Assembly (NCBI RefSeq): GCF_001953885.1
Contig: NZ_MQUS01000012.1
Location: 1-64,000, forward strand
Direction of reading: 5' to 3'
DNA: 64,000 nucleotides
DNA from: Streptomyces sp. IMTB 2501
GTDB lineage: Bacteria; Actinomycetota; Actinomycetes; Streptomycetales; Streptomycetaceae
Of this stretch, positions 16,287-26,471 are shown piece by piece. Below the pieces are notes generated by a model. It was not told the origin of the DNA and did not search any database. It was given only the letters and a program-made list of their open reading frames with translations. Within the stretch, counting starts at the first letter, position 1, and each line of letters opens with the position of its first letter. The translations under genes were made by a program, and so were the position numbers.

Positions 16287-16427
16287 TGATTGGAGTTACA
16301 ACCCCCACACCAAGACGCAAGCCCCATGATAGGCCGCGCTCAGGAGCGCGTACCGAACATGGGGCCTTGCGTACCGAATATGCGTGATATGCGCCGCTGC
16401 GCGGAATGTCAGCGGTTCGTCTGTATG

Positions 16428-16664
16428 TCAGCTGTTCGTCTTCATCAGGATGCCGAGGACGATGATGCACGCGAACCACAGCAGGCCGACCACGATGGTG
16501 ATCCGGTCGAGGTTGCGCTCAGCGACCGAGGAGCCGCCGACGGAGGACTGCATGCCGCCACCGAACATGTCGGAGAGGCCGCCGCCCTTCCCCTTGTGCA
16601 TCAGCACCAGCAGCATCAGCAGCAGGCTGAAGACGATCAGGGCGATCGAGAACCCCAAAACCAC
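16428..16664 (-). CDS. secG: Preprotein translocase subunit SecG
   Basis: SecG is the small third subunit of the SecYEG protein export channel in the cytoplasmic membrane. The 78-residue product has two membrane helices (VLGFSIALIVFSLLLMLLVL and ITIVVGLLWFACIIVLGIL) joined by the cytoplasmic loop HKGKGGGLSDMFGG that is diagnostic of the family. The GTG at 16664 is chosen because it gives the normal family length and has GAGGAAG upstream. The longer open frame adds 21 non-conserved residues. The position next to tpiA is a common bacterial arrangement. Confidence 0.92.
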   Translation of the reverse strand: MVLGFSIALIVFSLLLMLLVLMHKGKGGGLSDMFGGGMQSSVGGSSVAERNLDRITIVVGLLWFACIIVLGILMKTNS

Positions 16665-16787
16665 GGCTGGACCAACTTCCTCGGATACGGATGGACGACT
16701 TCGGTGGGACGACGGGGGGCACAGCACACCGGCTGTGCCCCCGCAAGAGTACGACGTATCGCCGCTGCCGCCTACTCGCGGCGTGCG

Positions 16788-17564
16788 TCACTGATCGCGG
16801 AAACGCACGATCTTGACGAACTCGTCGGCGTCCAGCGAGGCACCGCCGACCAGGGCACCGTCGATGTCGGCCTGGGCCATGATCTCGGCGACGTTGCCGG
16901 CCTTGACGGAGCCGCCGTACTGGATGCGGATCTTGTCGGCCACGTCCTGCGAGTACAGCTCGGCGAGCTTGGCGCGGATGGCGGCGCAGACTTCCTGGGC
17001 GTCCGCGGAGCCGCAGACCTTGCCGGTGCCGATGGCCCAGACGGGCTCGTAGGCGATGACGACGGTCTCGGCCTGCTCGGCCGGGAGGTCCTTCAGACCG
17101 CCCTCAAGCTGGGCGAGGGTGTGGCTGACGTGGTTGCCCGCCTCGCGGACGTCCAGCTCCTCGCCGACGCACAGGATCGGGGTGAGGCCGTGCTTGTAGG
17201 CGGCCTTGACCTTGGCGTTCACCAGCTCGTCGGTCTCGTTGTGGTACTGGCGCCGCTCGGAGTGGCCGATGACCACGAACGTGCACTTCAGCTTGGCCAG
17301 CATCGGACCGGAGATCTCGCCGGTGTAGGCGCCGGAGTCGTGCGCCGAGAGGTCCTGGGCACCGTACTTGATCTTGAGCTTGTCGCCGTCGACCAGGGTC
17401 TGCACGGAGCGCAGGTCGGTGAAGGGCGGCAGGACGGCGACCTCGACGGCCTCGTAGTCCTTGTCGGCCAGGGCGAAGGCGAGCTTCTGGACGTGTGCGA
17501 TGGCCTCTAGGTGGTTGAGGTTCATCTTCCAGTTGCCCGCCATCAGAGGCGTGCGAGTGGTCAT
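16788..17564 (-). CDS. tpiA: Triosephosphate isomerase
   Basis: Interconverts dihydroxyacetone phosphate and glyceraldehyde 3-phosphate. The 258-residue TIM barrel shows all catalytic elements: AGNWKMN with the active Lys, VIGHSERR with the catalytic His, AYEPVWAIGTG with the catalytic Glu, and the phosphate-binding IQYGGSV. It lies six bases downstream of pgk and upstream of secG in the gap-pgk-tpiA-secG group, all on the minus strand. Confidence 0.97.
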   Translation of the reverse strand: MTTRTPLMAGNWKMNLNHLEAIAHVQKLAFALADKDYEAVEVAVLPPFTDLRSVQTLVDGDKLKIKYGAQDLSAHDSGAYTGEISGPMLAKLKCTFVVIGHSERRQYHNETDELVNAKVKAAYKHGLTPILCVGEELDVREAGNHVSHTLAQLEGGLKDLPAEQAETVVIAYEPVWAIGTGKVCGSADAQEVCAAIRAKLAELYSQDVADKIRIQYGGSVKAGNVAEIMAQADIDGALVGGASLDADEFVKIVRFRDQ

Positions 17565-17570
17565 ACGGGG

Positions 17571-18782
17571 TCAGTCCTCCAGTGCGGCGAGGCCGGGGAG
17601 CGTCTTGCCCTCAAGGTATTCGAGGGAGGCGCCACCACCGGTCGAGATGTGGCCGAATGCATTCTCGTCGAAGCCGAGCGTGCGCACGGCCGCGGCGGAG
17701 TCACCGCCGCCGACGACGGTGAAGCCGTCCGAGGCGACGAGCGCCTGGGCGACCGCCTTGGTGCCCTCGGCGTAGTCGGGGTGCTCGAAGACGCCCATGG
17801 GACCGTTCCAGAAGACGGTCGCGGCGTCGGCGAGCTTCGAGGCGTACAGCTCCCGGGTCCTGGGGCCGATGTCCAGGCCCTCCTGGTCGGCGGGGATGGC
17901 GTCCGCGGCGACCACGGAGTGCTCGGTGGGGGCCTGGGCCTTCAGGTCCGGGAACGCCCGGGAGACCACGACGTCGACGGGGAGCACCAGCTCCACGCCG
18001 GTCTTCTCGGCGCGCTCCATGTACTCCTTGACGACCGGGATCTGGTCCTCCTGCAGGAGGGAGATGCCGACCTCGTAGCCCTTGGCCTTGAGGAAGGTGT
18101 AAGCCATGCCGCCGCCGATGAGCAGGCGGTCGGCCTTGCCGAGCAGTTCGTCGATGACGGCGAGCTTGTCGGAGACCTTGGCGCCGCCGAGCGCGACGAC
18201 GTAGGGGCGCTTGACGTCTTCGGTGAGCTGCTTCAGGACGCCGACCTCGGTGGCGATGAGGTAGCCGGCGTAGTGCGGCAGCTTCTTCGGCAGGTCGTAG
18301 ACGGAGGCGTGCCCCCGGTGCACGGCGCCGAAGCCGTCACCGACGTAGACGTCGGCGAGTGCGGCCAGCCGGTCGGCGAACCCGGCGCGCTCGGCGTCGT
18401 CCTTGGACGTCTCGCCGGCGTTGAAGCGCAGGTTCTCGATGACCGCGACCTGGCCGGGCTGGAGGCCGTCCACGGCGTCGTGGGCGGCCGGGCCGACGGT
18501 GTCCTGGGCGAAGGCGACCGGGGTGCCGAGGAGTTCACCGAGGCGCTCGGCGGCGGGCAGCAGCGAGAAGGCGGGGTCCGGGGCGCCCTTGGGGCGGCCC
18601 AGGTGCGAGGCGACGACCACCTTGGCGCCGGCGTCCACCAGGGCCTTGATGGTCGGCAGGACGGCACGGATACGGCCGTCGTCGGTGATCGTCCCGTCAG
18701 CCAGCGGCACGTTGAGGTCGGCGCGGACGAAGACCCGCTTGCCGCTCACGCCGTCGGCGAGAAGTTCGTCGATCGTCTTCAT
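17571..18782 (-). CDS. pgk: Phosphoglycerate kinase
   Basis: Transfers phosphate from 1,3-bisphosphoglycerate to ADP in glycolysis. The 403-residue product starts MKTIDELLADGVSGKRVF and has the signature VRADLNVPL, the hinge and substrate region VVASHLGRPKG, and the C-terminal nucleotide loop VVGGGDSAAAV. The ATG at 18782 has GGAG eight bases upstream. A longer frame would add 38 unsupported residues. It is the middle gene of gap-pgk-tpiA and is separated from gap by a strong hairpin. Confidence 0.97.
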   Translation of the reverse strand: MKTIDELLADGVSGKRVFVRADLNVPLADGTITDDGRIRAVLPTIKALVDAGAKVVVASHLGRPKGAPDPAFSLLPAAERLGELLGTPVAFAQDTVGPAAHDAVDGLQPGQVAVIENLRFNAGETSKDDAERAGFADRLAALADVYVGDGFGAVHRGHASVYDLPKKLPHYAGYLIATEVGVLKQLTEDVKRPYVVALGGAKVSDKLAVIDELLGKADRLLIGGGMAYTFLKAKGYEVGISLLQEDQIPVVKEYMERAEKTGVELVLPVDVVVSRAFPDLKAQAPTEHSVVAADAIPADQEGLDIGPRTRELYASKLADAATVFWNGPMGVFEHPDYAEGTKAVAQALVASDGFTVVGGGDSAAAVRTLGFDENAFGHISTGGGASLEYLEGKTLPGLAALED

Positions 18783-18842
18783 TGAGTGGACTCCAAAGGA
18801 GGGCTCGTGGTGCACCTGATCGTAAGAGGACGTGGTCCGTAC

Positions 18843-18896
18843 GTGAGAGCAGGGCCCGGACAGCGCGGCGGTGCGCTGCCCGAGCCCTGCTCTCAC
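18843..18896 (-). terminator. Hairpin between gap and pgk (terminator or processing element)
   Basis: Outer arms of 13 bp (18843-18855 and 18884-18896, GTGAGAGCAGGGC and its complement) enclose a second 6-bp stem (CAGCGC and GCGCTG). There is no T tract. It lies 21 bases after the gap stop and before pgk, so it may partly terminate or stabilise the gap message and lower pgk expression relative to gap. Confidence 0.75.
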
Positions 18897-18917
18897 TTCA
18901 AGGTCTTGCTGCGACGA

Positions 18918-19925
<1,008 letters not shown>

Positions 19926-20056
19926 GAACCGATCTCCTCGTTGGTACGCCGGCCATGCGGTGCCGGCGAGCTCTGTTTGGGATGTCCCCGACCACCACCG
20001 ACCCTACCTCCCTGCGGGCCCCGGGGTGACATCGAGATGGCCCATACACGGGCAGG

Positions 20057-20088
20057 CGGTCCGTACCCGTCAGTAGGGGTACGGACCG
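20057..20088. promoter_or_regulatory. Inverted repeat upstream of gap
   Basis: A 12-bp perfect inverted repeat (CGGTCCGTACCC and GGGTACGGACCG) with an 8-base loop. Nearby, about 20113-20127, a second inverted repeat has arms CCGTA and TACGG, so CCGTAC half-sites recur. The region 19926-20279 otherwise holds no gene. The repeat could be a terminator for the M14 peptidase gene, whose stop is about 190 bases away, or an operator for gap. Confidence 0.5.
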
Positions 20089-20279
20089 TCCCGGATCGAC
20101 AATGGATTCACCCGTATTTGGTACGGAATGTCGGGCGGTTTTTGCGCCCTCTTCACTCGTTCGTGAGCGGGTCGGCTCACTTGATCAGGTGGTGGAGAGG
20201 GGCACGTCTGCGCACCGTTGAGAGGGCTCCCGCTCACCTGTTGGAACAAGGAGAGCGGGATCTGTCAACGTGGCGGGCC

Positions 20280-23234
20280 TCACCCGCCGAGCGTGGTGAA
20301 CGCCTTCCTCAGCAGTGCTGCCCGATCGGCCGCCGACGACACCTGCTCCAGACCGAAACCGAGCAGCACGGTGTCGTCCGTGGTGACCGCTCCGTAGGTC
20401 TGGAACAGCGTCCCGGAGCGCGTCCAGTCCTTCAGGACGGCCGGACTGCCCGGGGGCGGTCCGGGCACGTGCCAGGCCCCGAGGGACGACTCGAAGCCCT
20501 CGGTCTCCTTGGCCGTGCCGCCGACGACGAGCGAGGCGTCGTCGGCGAGGACGCCATGGCCGCCGGTGCCCGGGTCGGTGATGTAGCTGATCGACACCTC
20601 GACGGACTTGCCGGCATAGGCGCTCAGGTCGAAGGCGACCTGCCGCCAGCCGCCGGAGTTGCCGGTGAGGCTGTTCCAGGAGCCGGTCGTGCCGGTCGCG
20701 GTGCAGGCGTTGCCGTCGAGCGTCAGATAGTGCTTCAGCCACGGATGCTCGCCGATCAGGAACCCCTGCCCACAGTCCGCCGGTACGGCCGCCCTGGTGG
20801 CGCCCCCTGCCTCCGGCAGGGTCGTCCAGTCGTCGGCGCCCACGGTGTGCGCCTCGATCACGGCATGGTCGTAGCCCGGCTCGGTGTCCCACAGCAGCCG
20901 GGCGCTCAGCGTCGGCTTGTCGGCGGCGCTGACGCCGGTGAGGTCGATGGTGCGGGCGAGGCGCTTGTAGGCGTCGTCGGTGTGCACGGCGGCGGCCATG
21001 TACGAGCCGGAATACGGCCCGTAGGGATTGACGGTCCCGGCGAACCGGCCCGCGCCCGCGCTCTTGAACTGCGGGTACGTGGCGACCGGCAGCGCGTCGG
21101 AGGTGACGCCGTAGGTGCCGGCCTGGTCCAGCGGGTTGCCTGAGGCGTCGCCGAGGGCGCCGGTGTAGCCGTCGAGTACGCCGGAGCCGGTGAACCCGGT
21201 GGCCCCCTTGGTCGACGTACGGCTGTAGGCGCCCAGGTAGTACTGGCTGAAGTCGTCCGAGAGGGTGCCGCCGCCGAGGTCGACGCTGCCGCCTGCCAGT
21301 TCGCCGGCCTCGATCAGCCTGCCGCCCTCGTTCAGATAGGCGCGCAGTTGCAGTTGGGTGGCGTTACCGGGGCCGTTCGCGCCGGAGTAGTGCACGACGG
21401 TCCGGAAGTGCTTCAACACGCCGAGCGCGTCCGGGGCGCCCTGTGTCGCGACGTCCCACACGATCGCCCGATGCCCGGCCGCCCGGACCGCGTCCATGTA
21501 CTTCTGCGCCTGCGTGGCCGCGGTGCCCTCCTCGGCGACGACGAGCGTGTCGGCCCTGGGCCGCTCGGCGACCGTGTACGTGAAGTGCGAACTGGAGACC
21601 TTCTTGCCGCTGTCCGTCTCACCGGTGAACCACACCTCGACCTTGTCGCCCGGCTCGCCGTCACGCACCTTGGCCCGGTACTCGTCGAAGTACAGATCGT
21701 CCTTGCCGCCGTAGGTCTTGCCGCCCTTCCAGGGCCGGAGCGTCTGGTCGAGGACGCGGCCGCCGTTGACGCGGTACCTCAGCTCCTTGTCGCGGATCGC
21801 CTTGCGGACGACGACGGAGACCTCCTGGTCCGCGCCCCGGGAGTACGACGTGGGGAACGCGGCCGGTGTGAAGTCGGCGGCGCTCAGCCCGACGGAGGAG
21901 ACCGGTCTGTCCGGGTGTACGGCGGTCTCGGCGACGGAGAGCGCGAACGGGATGTTCTTGGCGAACTCCTGCTGGATCAGCTTCTCGTCGTCGGGGAAGT
22001 TGAAGACCGACTGGCAGTCCTCGGGCTTCCACGCGTCGTTGGGATCGACGTTCGACGCGGTCTGGCAGGTCGACATCTCGGGGGTGAACATCGCGACGCC
22101 GTTGACGTTCGAGGCGTGCCCGTCCGCCTCGCCGTTGGTGGTGTACAGCTCCGAGGAGAGCTGCGAACGGTAGCCGGGGATGGCCGGGTTGTCCGGTGTG
22201 CCGGCGAGCGCCTTGTAGAGGACGTCGTCCGGAGTGGGGGTGGCGACCTGCCAGCCGACGCCGTAGAGGAGGAGCTGGGCGGCGGAGTGATAGTTGACGG
22301 CGTACGCGAACCCAATGCGTTTCTCGAAGGCGTCCAGCGCCCTGGTCTCGGGCTCGGACGCGGGGCTCGCGCCGCGGTAGGTCTCGCTGGTGGGATTGGG
22401 GGACGAACCCTCGTCGTCGTAGCCCCACTTGTAGGGGAAGTTGCGGTTGAGGTCGACGCCGTCGCCCGTGCCGATGACACCGTCGCCGTTGACGTCCCGC
22501 AGGTTCTTGCGCCACAGGCGGGTGCTGGAGTTCTTGAACGTGTAGTCGTAGCCGTCGGGGTTGGCCGAGATCACGAACCACAGTTCTGTCGAGTCGACGA
22601 TCTTCCGGATGCGGCTGTCGTTGCGGTAGTGGTCCAGGTAGTAGTGCATCAGACGCCGGGTCATCTCCGGTGTGATCCACTCGCGCGCGTGCTGATTGGA
22701 CAGGTACAACACGGACGGCTTGGAGCCGTCGTCCGACTTCCGCGCGTTCTTGGTCAGTTTGAGCGCGAGGATGTCCTGACCGTTGATCGTCTTTCCGATG
22801 GATTCGACCTTGGTGAGACCGGGGTTGGCCTCGGCGGTGTCGAGAATCTCCTGCTTCAGCCCGCCGGTGCCGCCGTACGGGCGGAACACGCCTTGGGACG
22901 CTCTCGCCAGGCGTGCCTGCGCCTTGGCCGAGACGGTGTGCTCGGTGAGGCCGACGCCCTGCTTGCGGAGCTTCGCGGCCTGCTGGTCGGTGAGGTAGAC
23001 CTCGACCTCGGACTTTCCGCCTCCGGTGACCTGCTCGCCGAGCTCGTCACCGTCCTGGCCGGCCTGGAGAAGCAGCGGTATCTGCTTCTTGGTGACATCG
23101 GCGCGGAAGACCTTGACCTGGTCCGGGTCGGACTTCGCCGGACTTCCGCCCTGCGCCTGGGCTACGGGTGCGAGGCTCGCTCCGCCGATCAGGAGCGCGC
23201 CGACAGCGAGGATCGATCTCGCTCTGTGTCTCAT
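20280..23234 (-). CDS. Secreted M14 zinc carboxypeptidase with C-terminal beta domain
   Basis: This 984-residue exported protein removes C-terminal residues from peptides outside the cell. A Sec signal peptide ends APVAQAQ near residue 28. The catalytic domain spans about residues 110-430 and has the zinc motif NQHAREWITPEM (His and Glu), NPDGYDYTF, DLNRNFPYKWG and the third ligand in NYHSAAQLLLYG. The catalytic Glu is probably in FTPEMS. The C-terminal half has immune-inhibitor-A-like or MAM-like segments (PYSGSYMAAAV and WRQVAFDLSAYAGKSVEVSISY). The ATG follows AGGGGGG. It is a single gene downstream of whiA with its own terminator context. Confidence 0.92.
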   Translation of the reverse strand: MRHRARSILAVGALLIGGASLAPVAQAQGGSPAKSDPDQVKVFRADVTKKQIPLLLQAGQDGDELGEQVTGGGKSEVEVYLTDQQAAKLRKQGVGLTEHTVSAKAQARLARASQGVFRPYGGTGGLKQEILDTAEANPGLTKVESIGKTINGQDILALKLTKNARKSDDGSKPSVLYLSNQHAREWITPEMTRRLMHYYLDHYRNDSRIRKIVDSTELWFVISANPDGYDYTFKNSSTRLWRKNLRDVNGDGVIGTGDGVDLNRNFPYKWGYDDEGSSPNPTSETYRGASPASEPETRALDAFEKRIGFAYAVNYHSAAQLLLYGVGWQVATPTPDDVLYKALAGTPDNPAIPGYRSQLSSELYTTNGEADGHASNVNGVAMFTPEMSTCQTASNVDPNDAWKPEDCQSVFNFPDDEKLIQQEFAKNIPFALSVAETAVHPDRPVSSVGLSAADFTPAAFPTSYSRGADQEVSVVVRKAIRDKELRYRVNGGRVLDQTLRPWKGGKTYGGKDDLYFDEYRAKVRDGEPGDKVEVWFTGETDSGKKVSSSHFTYTVAERPRADTLVVAEEGTAATQAQKYMDAVRAAGHRAIVWDVATQGAPDALGVLKHFRTVVHYSGANGPGNATQLQLRAYLNEGGRLIEAGELAGGSVDLGGGTLSDDFSQYYLGAYSRTSTKGATGFTGSGVLDGYTGALGDASGNPLDQAGTYGVTSDALPVATYPQFKSAGAGRFAGTVNPYGPYSGSYMAAAVHTDDAYKRLARTIDLTGVSAADKPTLSARLLWDTEPGYDHAVIEAHTVGADDWTTLPEAGGATRAAVPADCGQGFLIGEHPWLKHYLTLDGNACTATGTTGSWNSLTGNSGGWRQVAFDLSAYAGKSVEVSISYITDPGTGGHGVLADDASLVVGGTAKETEGFESSLGAWHVPGPPPGSPAVLKDWTRSGTLFQTYGAVTTDDTVLLGFGLEQVSSAADRAALLRKAFTTLGG

Positions 23235-23353
23235 GAACCCCCCTAGCGGTGGTCCGCCACAGCGGCGAACAGGTTGCCAGGTTCATGTCAGTCCATGATC
23301 GAGTCAAGGGCGCCTCACGGCCACACAAATGAGGGTTCGTCAGGTACGCGAAC

Positions 23354-23390
23354 GCCGGTGCCGAAGCCCCGACCGGGGCCCAGCACCGGC
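23354..23390 (-). terminator. Terminator after whiA
   Basis: Arms GCCGGTGC (23354-23361) and GCACCGGC (23383-23390) enclose an inner CCCC/GGGG stem. It lies 18 bases beyond the whiA stop and ends the uvrC-rapZ-yvcK-whiA operon before the peptidase gene. Confidence 0.7.
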
Positions 23391-23407
23391 TCGCCGACCT
23401 GCCACGG

Positions 23408-24397
23408 TCAGCCGGCCAGGTTGTCCGCCAGCTCCTCCGAGAGATTGGCCTCCGTGCCCGGGATGCCCAGGTCGGCGGCGCGCTTGTCGGCCATCGCCAG
23501 CAGCCGGCGGATACGGCCCGCGACCGCGTCCTTCGTCAGCGGCGGGTCGGCGAGCGCGCCCAGCTCCTCCAGGGAGGCCTGCTTGTGCTCCATGCGCAGC
23601 CGGCCCGCCGCGGCGAGGTGCTCGGGAACCTCCTCGCCCAGGATCTCCAGGGCCCGCTGCACGCGGGCACCCGCGGCCACGGCGGCGCGGGCCGAACGGC
23701 GCAGGTTGGCGTCGTCGAAGTTGGCGAGCCGGTTGGCCGTGGCCCGCACCTCGCGGCGCATCCGGCGCTCCTCCCAGGCCAGCACCGACTCGTGCGCGCC
23801 GAGCCGGGTCAACAGCGCGCCGATCGCGTCACCGTCCCGGACCACCACCCGGTCCACGCCCCGCACCTCACGGGCCTTCGCGGCGATCGACAGCCGACGG
23901 GCGGCGCCGACCAGCGCGAGCGCGGCCTCGGGCCCCGGGCAGGTCACCTCCAGCGAGGAGGAACGGCCGGGCTCGGTCAGCGAACCGTGCGCCAGGAAGG
24001 CCCCGCGCCAGGCCGCCTCCGCGTCACAGGTGGCTCCGGAGACCACCTGCGGGGGAAGCCCCCTGATCGGGCGGCCCCGGCCGTCGACCAGACCCGTCTG
24101 GCGGGCCAGCTGGTCACCGCCGGCGACGACCCGCACGACGTACCGCGAGCCGCGGCGCAGCCCGCCGGGCGCCATCACGATCAGCTCGGAGCTGTGTCCG
24201 AAGATCTCCAGGATGTCCCGCTTGAGCCGGCGCGCCGCCATCGCGGTGTCCAGCTCCGCCTCGATCACGATGCGCCCGCTCACCAGGTGAAGGCCGCCGG
24301 CGAACCGCAGAATGGCGGAGACCTCCGCCTTCCTGCAGCAGGTCCGGGTGACGGGGAGCCGGGAGATCTCGTCCTTCACCGCTGCCGTCATCGCCAT
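23408..24397 (-). CDS. whiA: Sporulation transcription regulator WhiA
   Basis: WhiA is the DNA-binding regulator that, with WhiB, controls the start of sporulation septation in Streptomyces. The 329-residue product has the N-terminal LAGLIDADG-like domain (TRTCCRKAEVSAILRFAGGLHL) and the C-terminal helix-turn-helix region at about residues 240-320 (LSEELADNLAG at the end). The whole sequence is extremely close to the known Streptomyces protein. The ATG at 24397 lies inside the end of yvcK and has AAGGA upstream. A second in-frame ATG two codons later overlaps the yvcK stop as ATGA. Confidence 0.97.
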   Translation of the reverse strand: MAMTAAVKDEISRLPVTRTCCRKAEVSAILRFAGGLHLVSGRIVIEAELDTAMAARRLKRDILEIFGHSSELIVMAPGGLRRGSRYVVRVVAGGDQLARQTGLVDGRGRPIRGLPPQVVSGATCDAEAAWRGAFLAHGSLTEPGRSSSLEVTCPGPEAALALVGAARRLSIAAKAREVRGVDRVVVRDGDAIGALLTRLGAHESVLAWEERRMRREVRATANRLANFDDANLRRSARAAVAAGARVQRALEILGEEVPEHLAAAGRLRMEHKQASLEELGALADPPLTKDAVAGRIRRLLAMADKRAADLGIPGTEANLSEELADNLAG

Positions 24398-25455
24398 GGG
24401 CCGATCCTTCCATGCATCCGAAAAATACGGTCGTACGCGGCGGCCAACAGCTCCGGGTCGTGCCGGGGACTGCCGTCGGTCCGGGCCACCGGGGCCAGCT
24501 CGACCGCGGCTCCCAGCCGTTTGGCGGCTTCGGTGAGCGAGTCGCGGTCGGGCACGGCGGCCTCGTCGGCCAGCACCACGTCCAGGGCGAGTTTAGGGGC
24601 GTGTCGCCCCAAAACCTCCAAATGACGCTGCGGGGAGAAGCCCTCGGTTTCTCCGGGCTGCGGGGCGAGATTCAGCGACAGCACCTTGCGTGCCTTGGTC
24701 TCGGTCAGGGCGTCCAGCAGCTCGGGGACGAGCAGGTGCGGGATCACCGAGGAGAACCAGGAGCCGGGGCCGAGCACCACCCAGTCCGCGTCCAGCACCG
24801 CCGCCACGGCCTCGGGCACGGCCGGCGGGTCGTTCGGCACGAGATGCACCGACTGCACCTCGCCGGGCGTGAGCGCGACCGTGGCCTGCCCGCGCACCGT
24901 GTCCACCTCCTCCGGGCGCTCCGGGTCATGCCCCTTGACCAGGGCCTGCAGCTCCAGCGGCACGGCGGACATGGGCAGCACGCGCCCGTGCGCGCCGAGC
25001 AGCTTGCCGACCAGGTCCAGGGCCTGCACATGGTCGCCGAGCTGCTCCCACAGGGCGACGATCAGCAGATTGCCGACCGCGTGCTCATGCAGGTCGCCCT
25101 GGGACTCGAAGCGGTGCTGGATGACCCGGGCCCAAGTCTGGCCCCACTCGTCGTCGCCGCACAGCGCGGCCAGCGCCTTGCGCAGGTCGCCCGGTGGCAG
25201 CACGCCCAGCTCGTCCCGCAGCCGGCCGCTGGAACCGCCGTCGTCGGCCACGGTGACGACGGCGGTCAGGTCGCCGGTGATCCGGCGCAGCGCGGCGAGC
25301 GAGGCGGACAGGCCCATGCCGCCGCCCAGCGCGACCACCTTGGGCTGCGCGCCGCGCCGGCGGGGCCGGGCCCCGCGAGCCTCGACCGGGCGGCCGGAGC
25401 GCGCCTCGGGGACCATCCGGCGCAGCCGGCTCAGCCGCGGTGTACGTTCCGTCAT
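24388..25455 (-). CDS. yvcK: YvcK/CofD-like family protein (gluconeogenesis factor type)
   Basis: The 355-residue protein belongs to the YvcK branch of the CofD-like fold, which binds UDP-sugars and links carbon status to envelope growth in other bacteria. Characteristic segments are VVALGGGMGLSASLAALR, VTVADDGGSSGRLRDELG, PPGDLRKALAAL and HAVGNLLIVALWE. It overlaps rapZ by four bases at its start and whiA by about ten bases at its end. This rapZ-yvcK-whiA order is conserved in Gram-positive bacteria. Confidence 0.93.
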   Translation of the reverse strand: MTERTPRLSRLRRMVPEARSGRPVEARGARPRRRGAQPKVVALGGGMGLSASLAALRRITGDLTAVVTVADDGGSSGRLRDELGVLPPGDLRKALAALCGDDEWGQTWARVIQHRFESQGDLHEHAVGNLLIVALWEQLGDHVQALDLVGKLLGAHGRVLPMSAVPLELQALVKGHDPERPEEVDTVRGQATVALTPGEVQSVHLVPNDPPAVPEAVAAVLDADWVVLGPGSWFSSVIPHLLVPELLDALTETKARKVLSLNLAPQPGETEGFSPQRHLEVLGRHAPKLALDVVLADEAAVPDRDSLTEAAKRLGAAVELAPVARTDGSPRHDPELLAAAYDRIFRMHGRIGPWR

Positions 25456-26471
25456 TCCCGTCCCATGTCCCGGTGTACGACCACCGTCTCCACACCCTCG
25501 GCCGCGAGGCGCGCGGCGAGCTTCTCCGACATCGCCACCGAACGGTGCTTGCCTCCCGTGCAGCCGATGGCGATGGTCACATACCGCTTGCCCTCACGCC
25601 GGTAGCCGGCCGCGATGAGCCGCAGCAGTTCGGCGTACCGGTCGAGGAACTCCTTCGCACCGGGCTGGTTGAAGACATAGGCGGACACCTCCTCGTTGAG
25701 GCCGGTGAACGGGCGCAGCTCCGGGACCCAGTGCGGGTTGGGCAGGAACCGCATGTCCGCGACCAGGTCGGCGTCGACCGGAAGGCCGTACTTGAAGCCG
25801 AAGGACATCACCGTGGCCCGCAGCTCCGGCTCCTCCTCGCCGGCGAACTGGGCGTCCATCTTGGCGCGCAGCTCGTGCACGTTGAGGCTGGAGGTGTCGA
25901 TCACCAGGTCGGCGTCGCCGCGCAACTCGCGCAGCAGCTCGCGCTCGGCGGCGATGCCGTCGACGATCCTGCCGTCGCCCTGCAACGGGTGCGGGCGGCG
26001 CACCGACTCGAAGCGGCGCACCAGAGCCTCGTCGGACGACTCCAGGAAGACGATGCGCCGGGTGACACCCCGGGTGTCCAGGTCGGCCAGGGATTCGCGC
26101 AGATTGTCGAAGAAGCGTCTGCCGCGCACGTCCACGACGACCGCGATCCGCGCCACGTTGCCCTGCGAGCGGGCACCCAGCTCCACCATGGTGGGGATGA
26201 GGGCGGGCGGGAGGTTGTCCACGACGAACCAGCCGAGGTCCTCCAGACACTTGGCCGCCGTCGACCGTCCCGCTCCGGACATACCGGAGATGATCACCAG
26301 CTCGGGGATGGCCGCTTCGGGGCCTGCACCCGGCGTACCGTCCGTGCTCACCTGTGCTCCGTTTTCCTGGTCCGCGGGCTGGCCACCGGCCGCGGGCAGG
26401 TGCTGATCCCGCCCTGCTTCCTTGTGGGCCCGATCTCGCTCCGCTGTGGGCTGTGTCTCGTGCTCGGTCAT
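25452..26471 (-). CDS. rapZ: RNase adaptor / nucleotide-binding protein RapZ
   Basis: RapZ binds nucleotides and, in enteric bacteria, delivers small RNAs to RNase E. Its role in Streptomyces is not settled. The product has a P-loop GMSGAGRST near residues 63-71, where Arg replaces the usual Lys (common in actinobacterial members), then FVVDNLPPALIP, YVTIAIGCTGGKHRSV and HRDMGRE at the end. The ATG at 26471 overlaps the uvrC stop by four bases and gives 339 residues. The first 50 residues are low complexity, and an internal GTG at 26351 with GGAG upstream would give a more standard 299 residues. Either start is possible. Confidence 0.93.
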   Translation of the reverse strand: MTEHETQPTAERDRAHKEAGRDQHLPAAGGQPADQENGAQVSTDGTPGAGPEAAIPELVIISGMSGAGRSTAAKCLEDLGWFVVDNLPPALIPTMVELGARSQGNVARIAVVVDVRGRRFFDNLRESLADLDTRGVTRRIVFLESSDEALVRRFESVRRPHPLQGDGRIVDGIAAERELLRELRGDADLVIDTSSLNVHELRAKMDAQFAGEEEPELRATVMSFGFKYGLPVDADLVADMRFLPNPHWVPELRPFTGLNEEVSAYVFNQPGAKEFLDRYAELLRLIAAGYRREGKRYVTIAIGCTGGKHRSVAMSEKLAARLAAEGVETVVVHRDMGRE

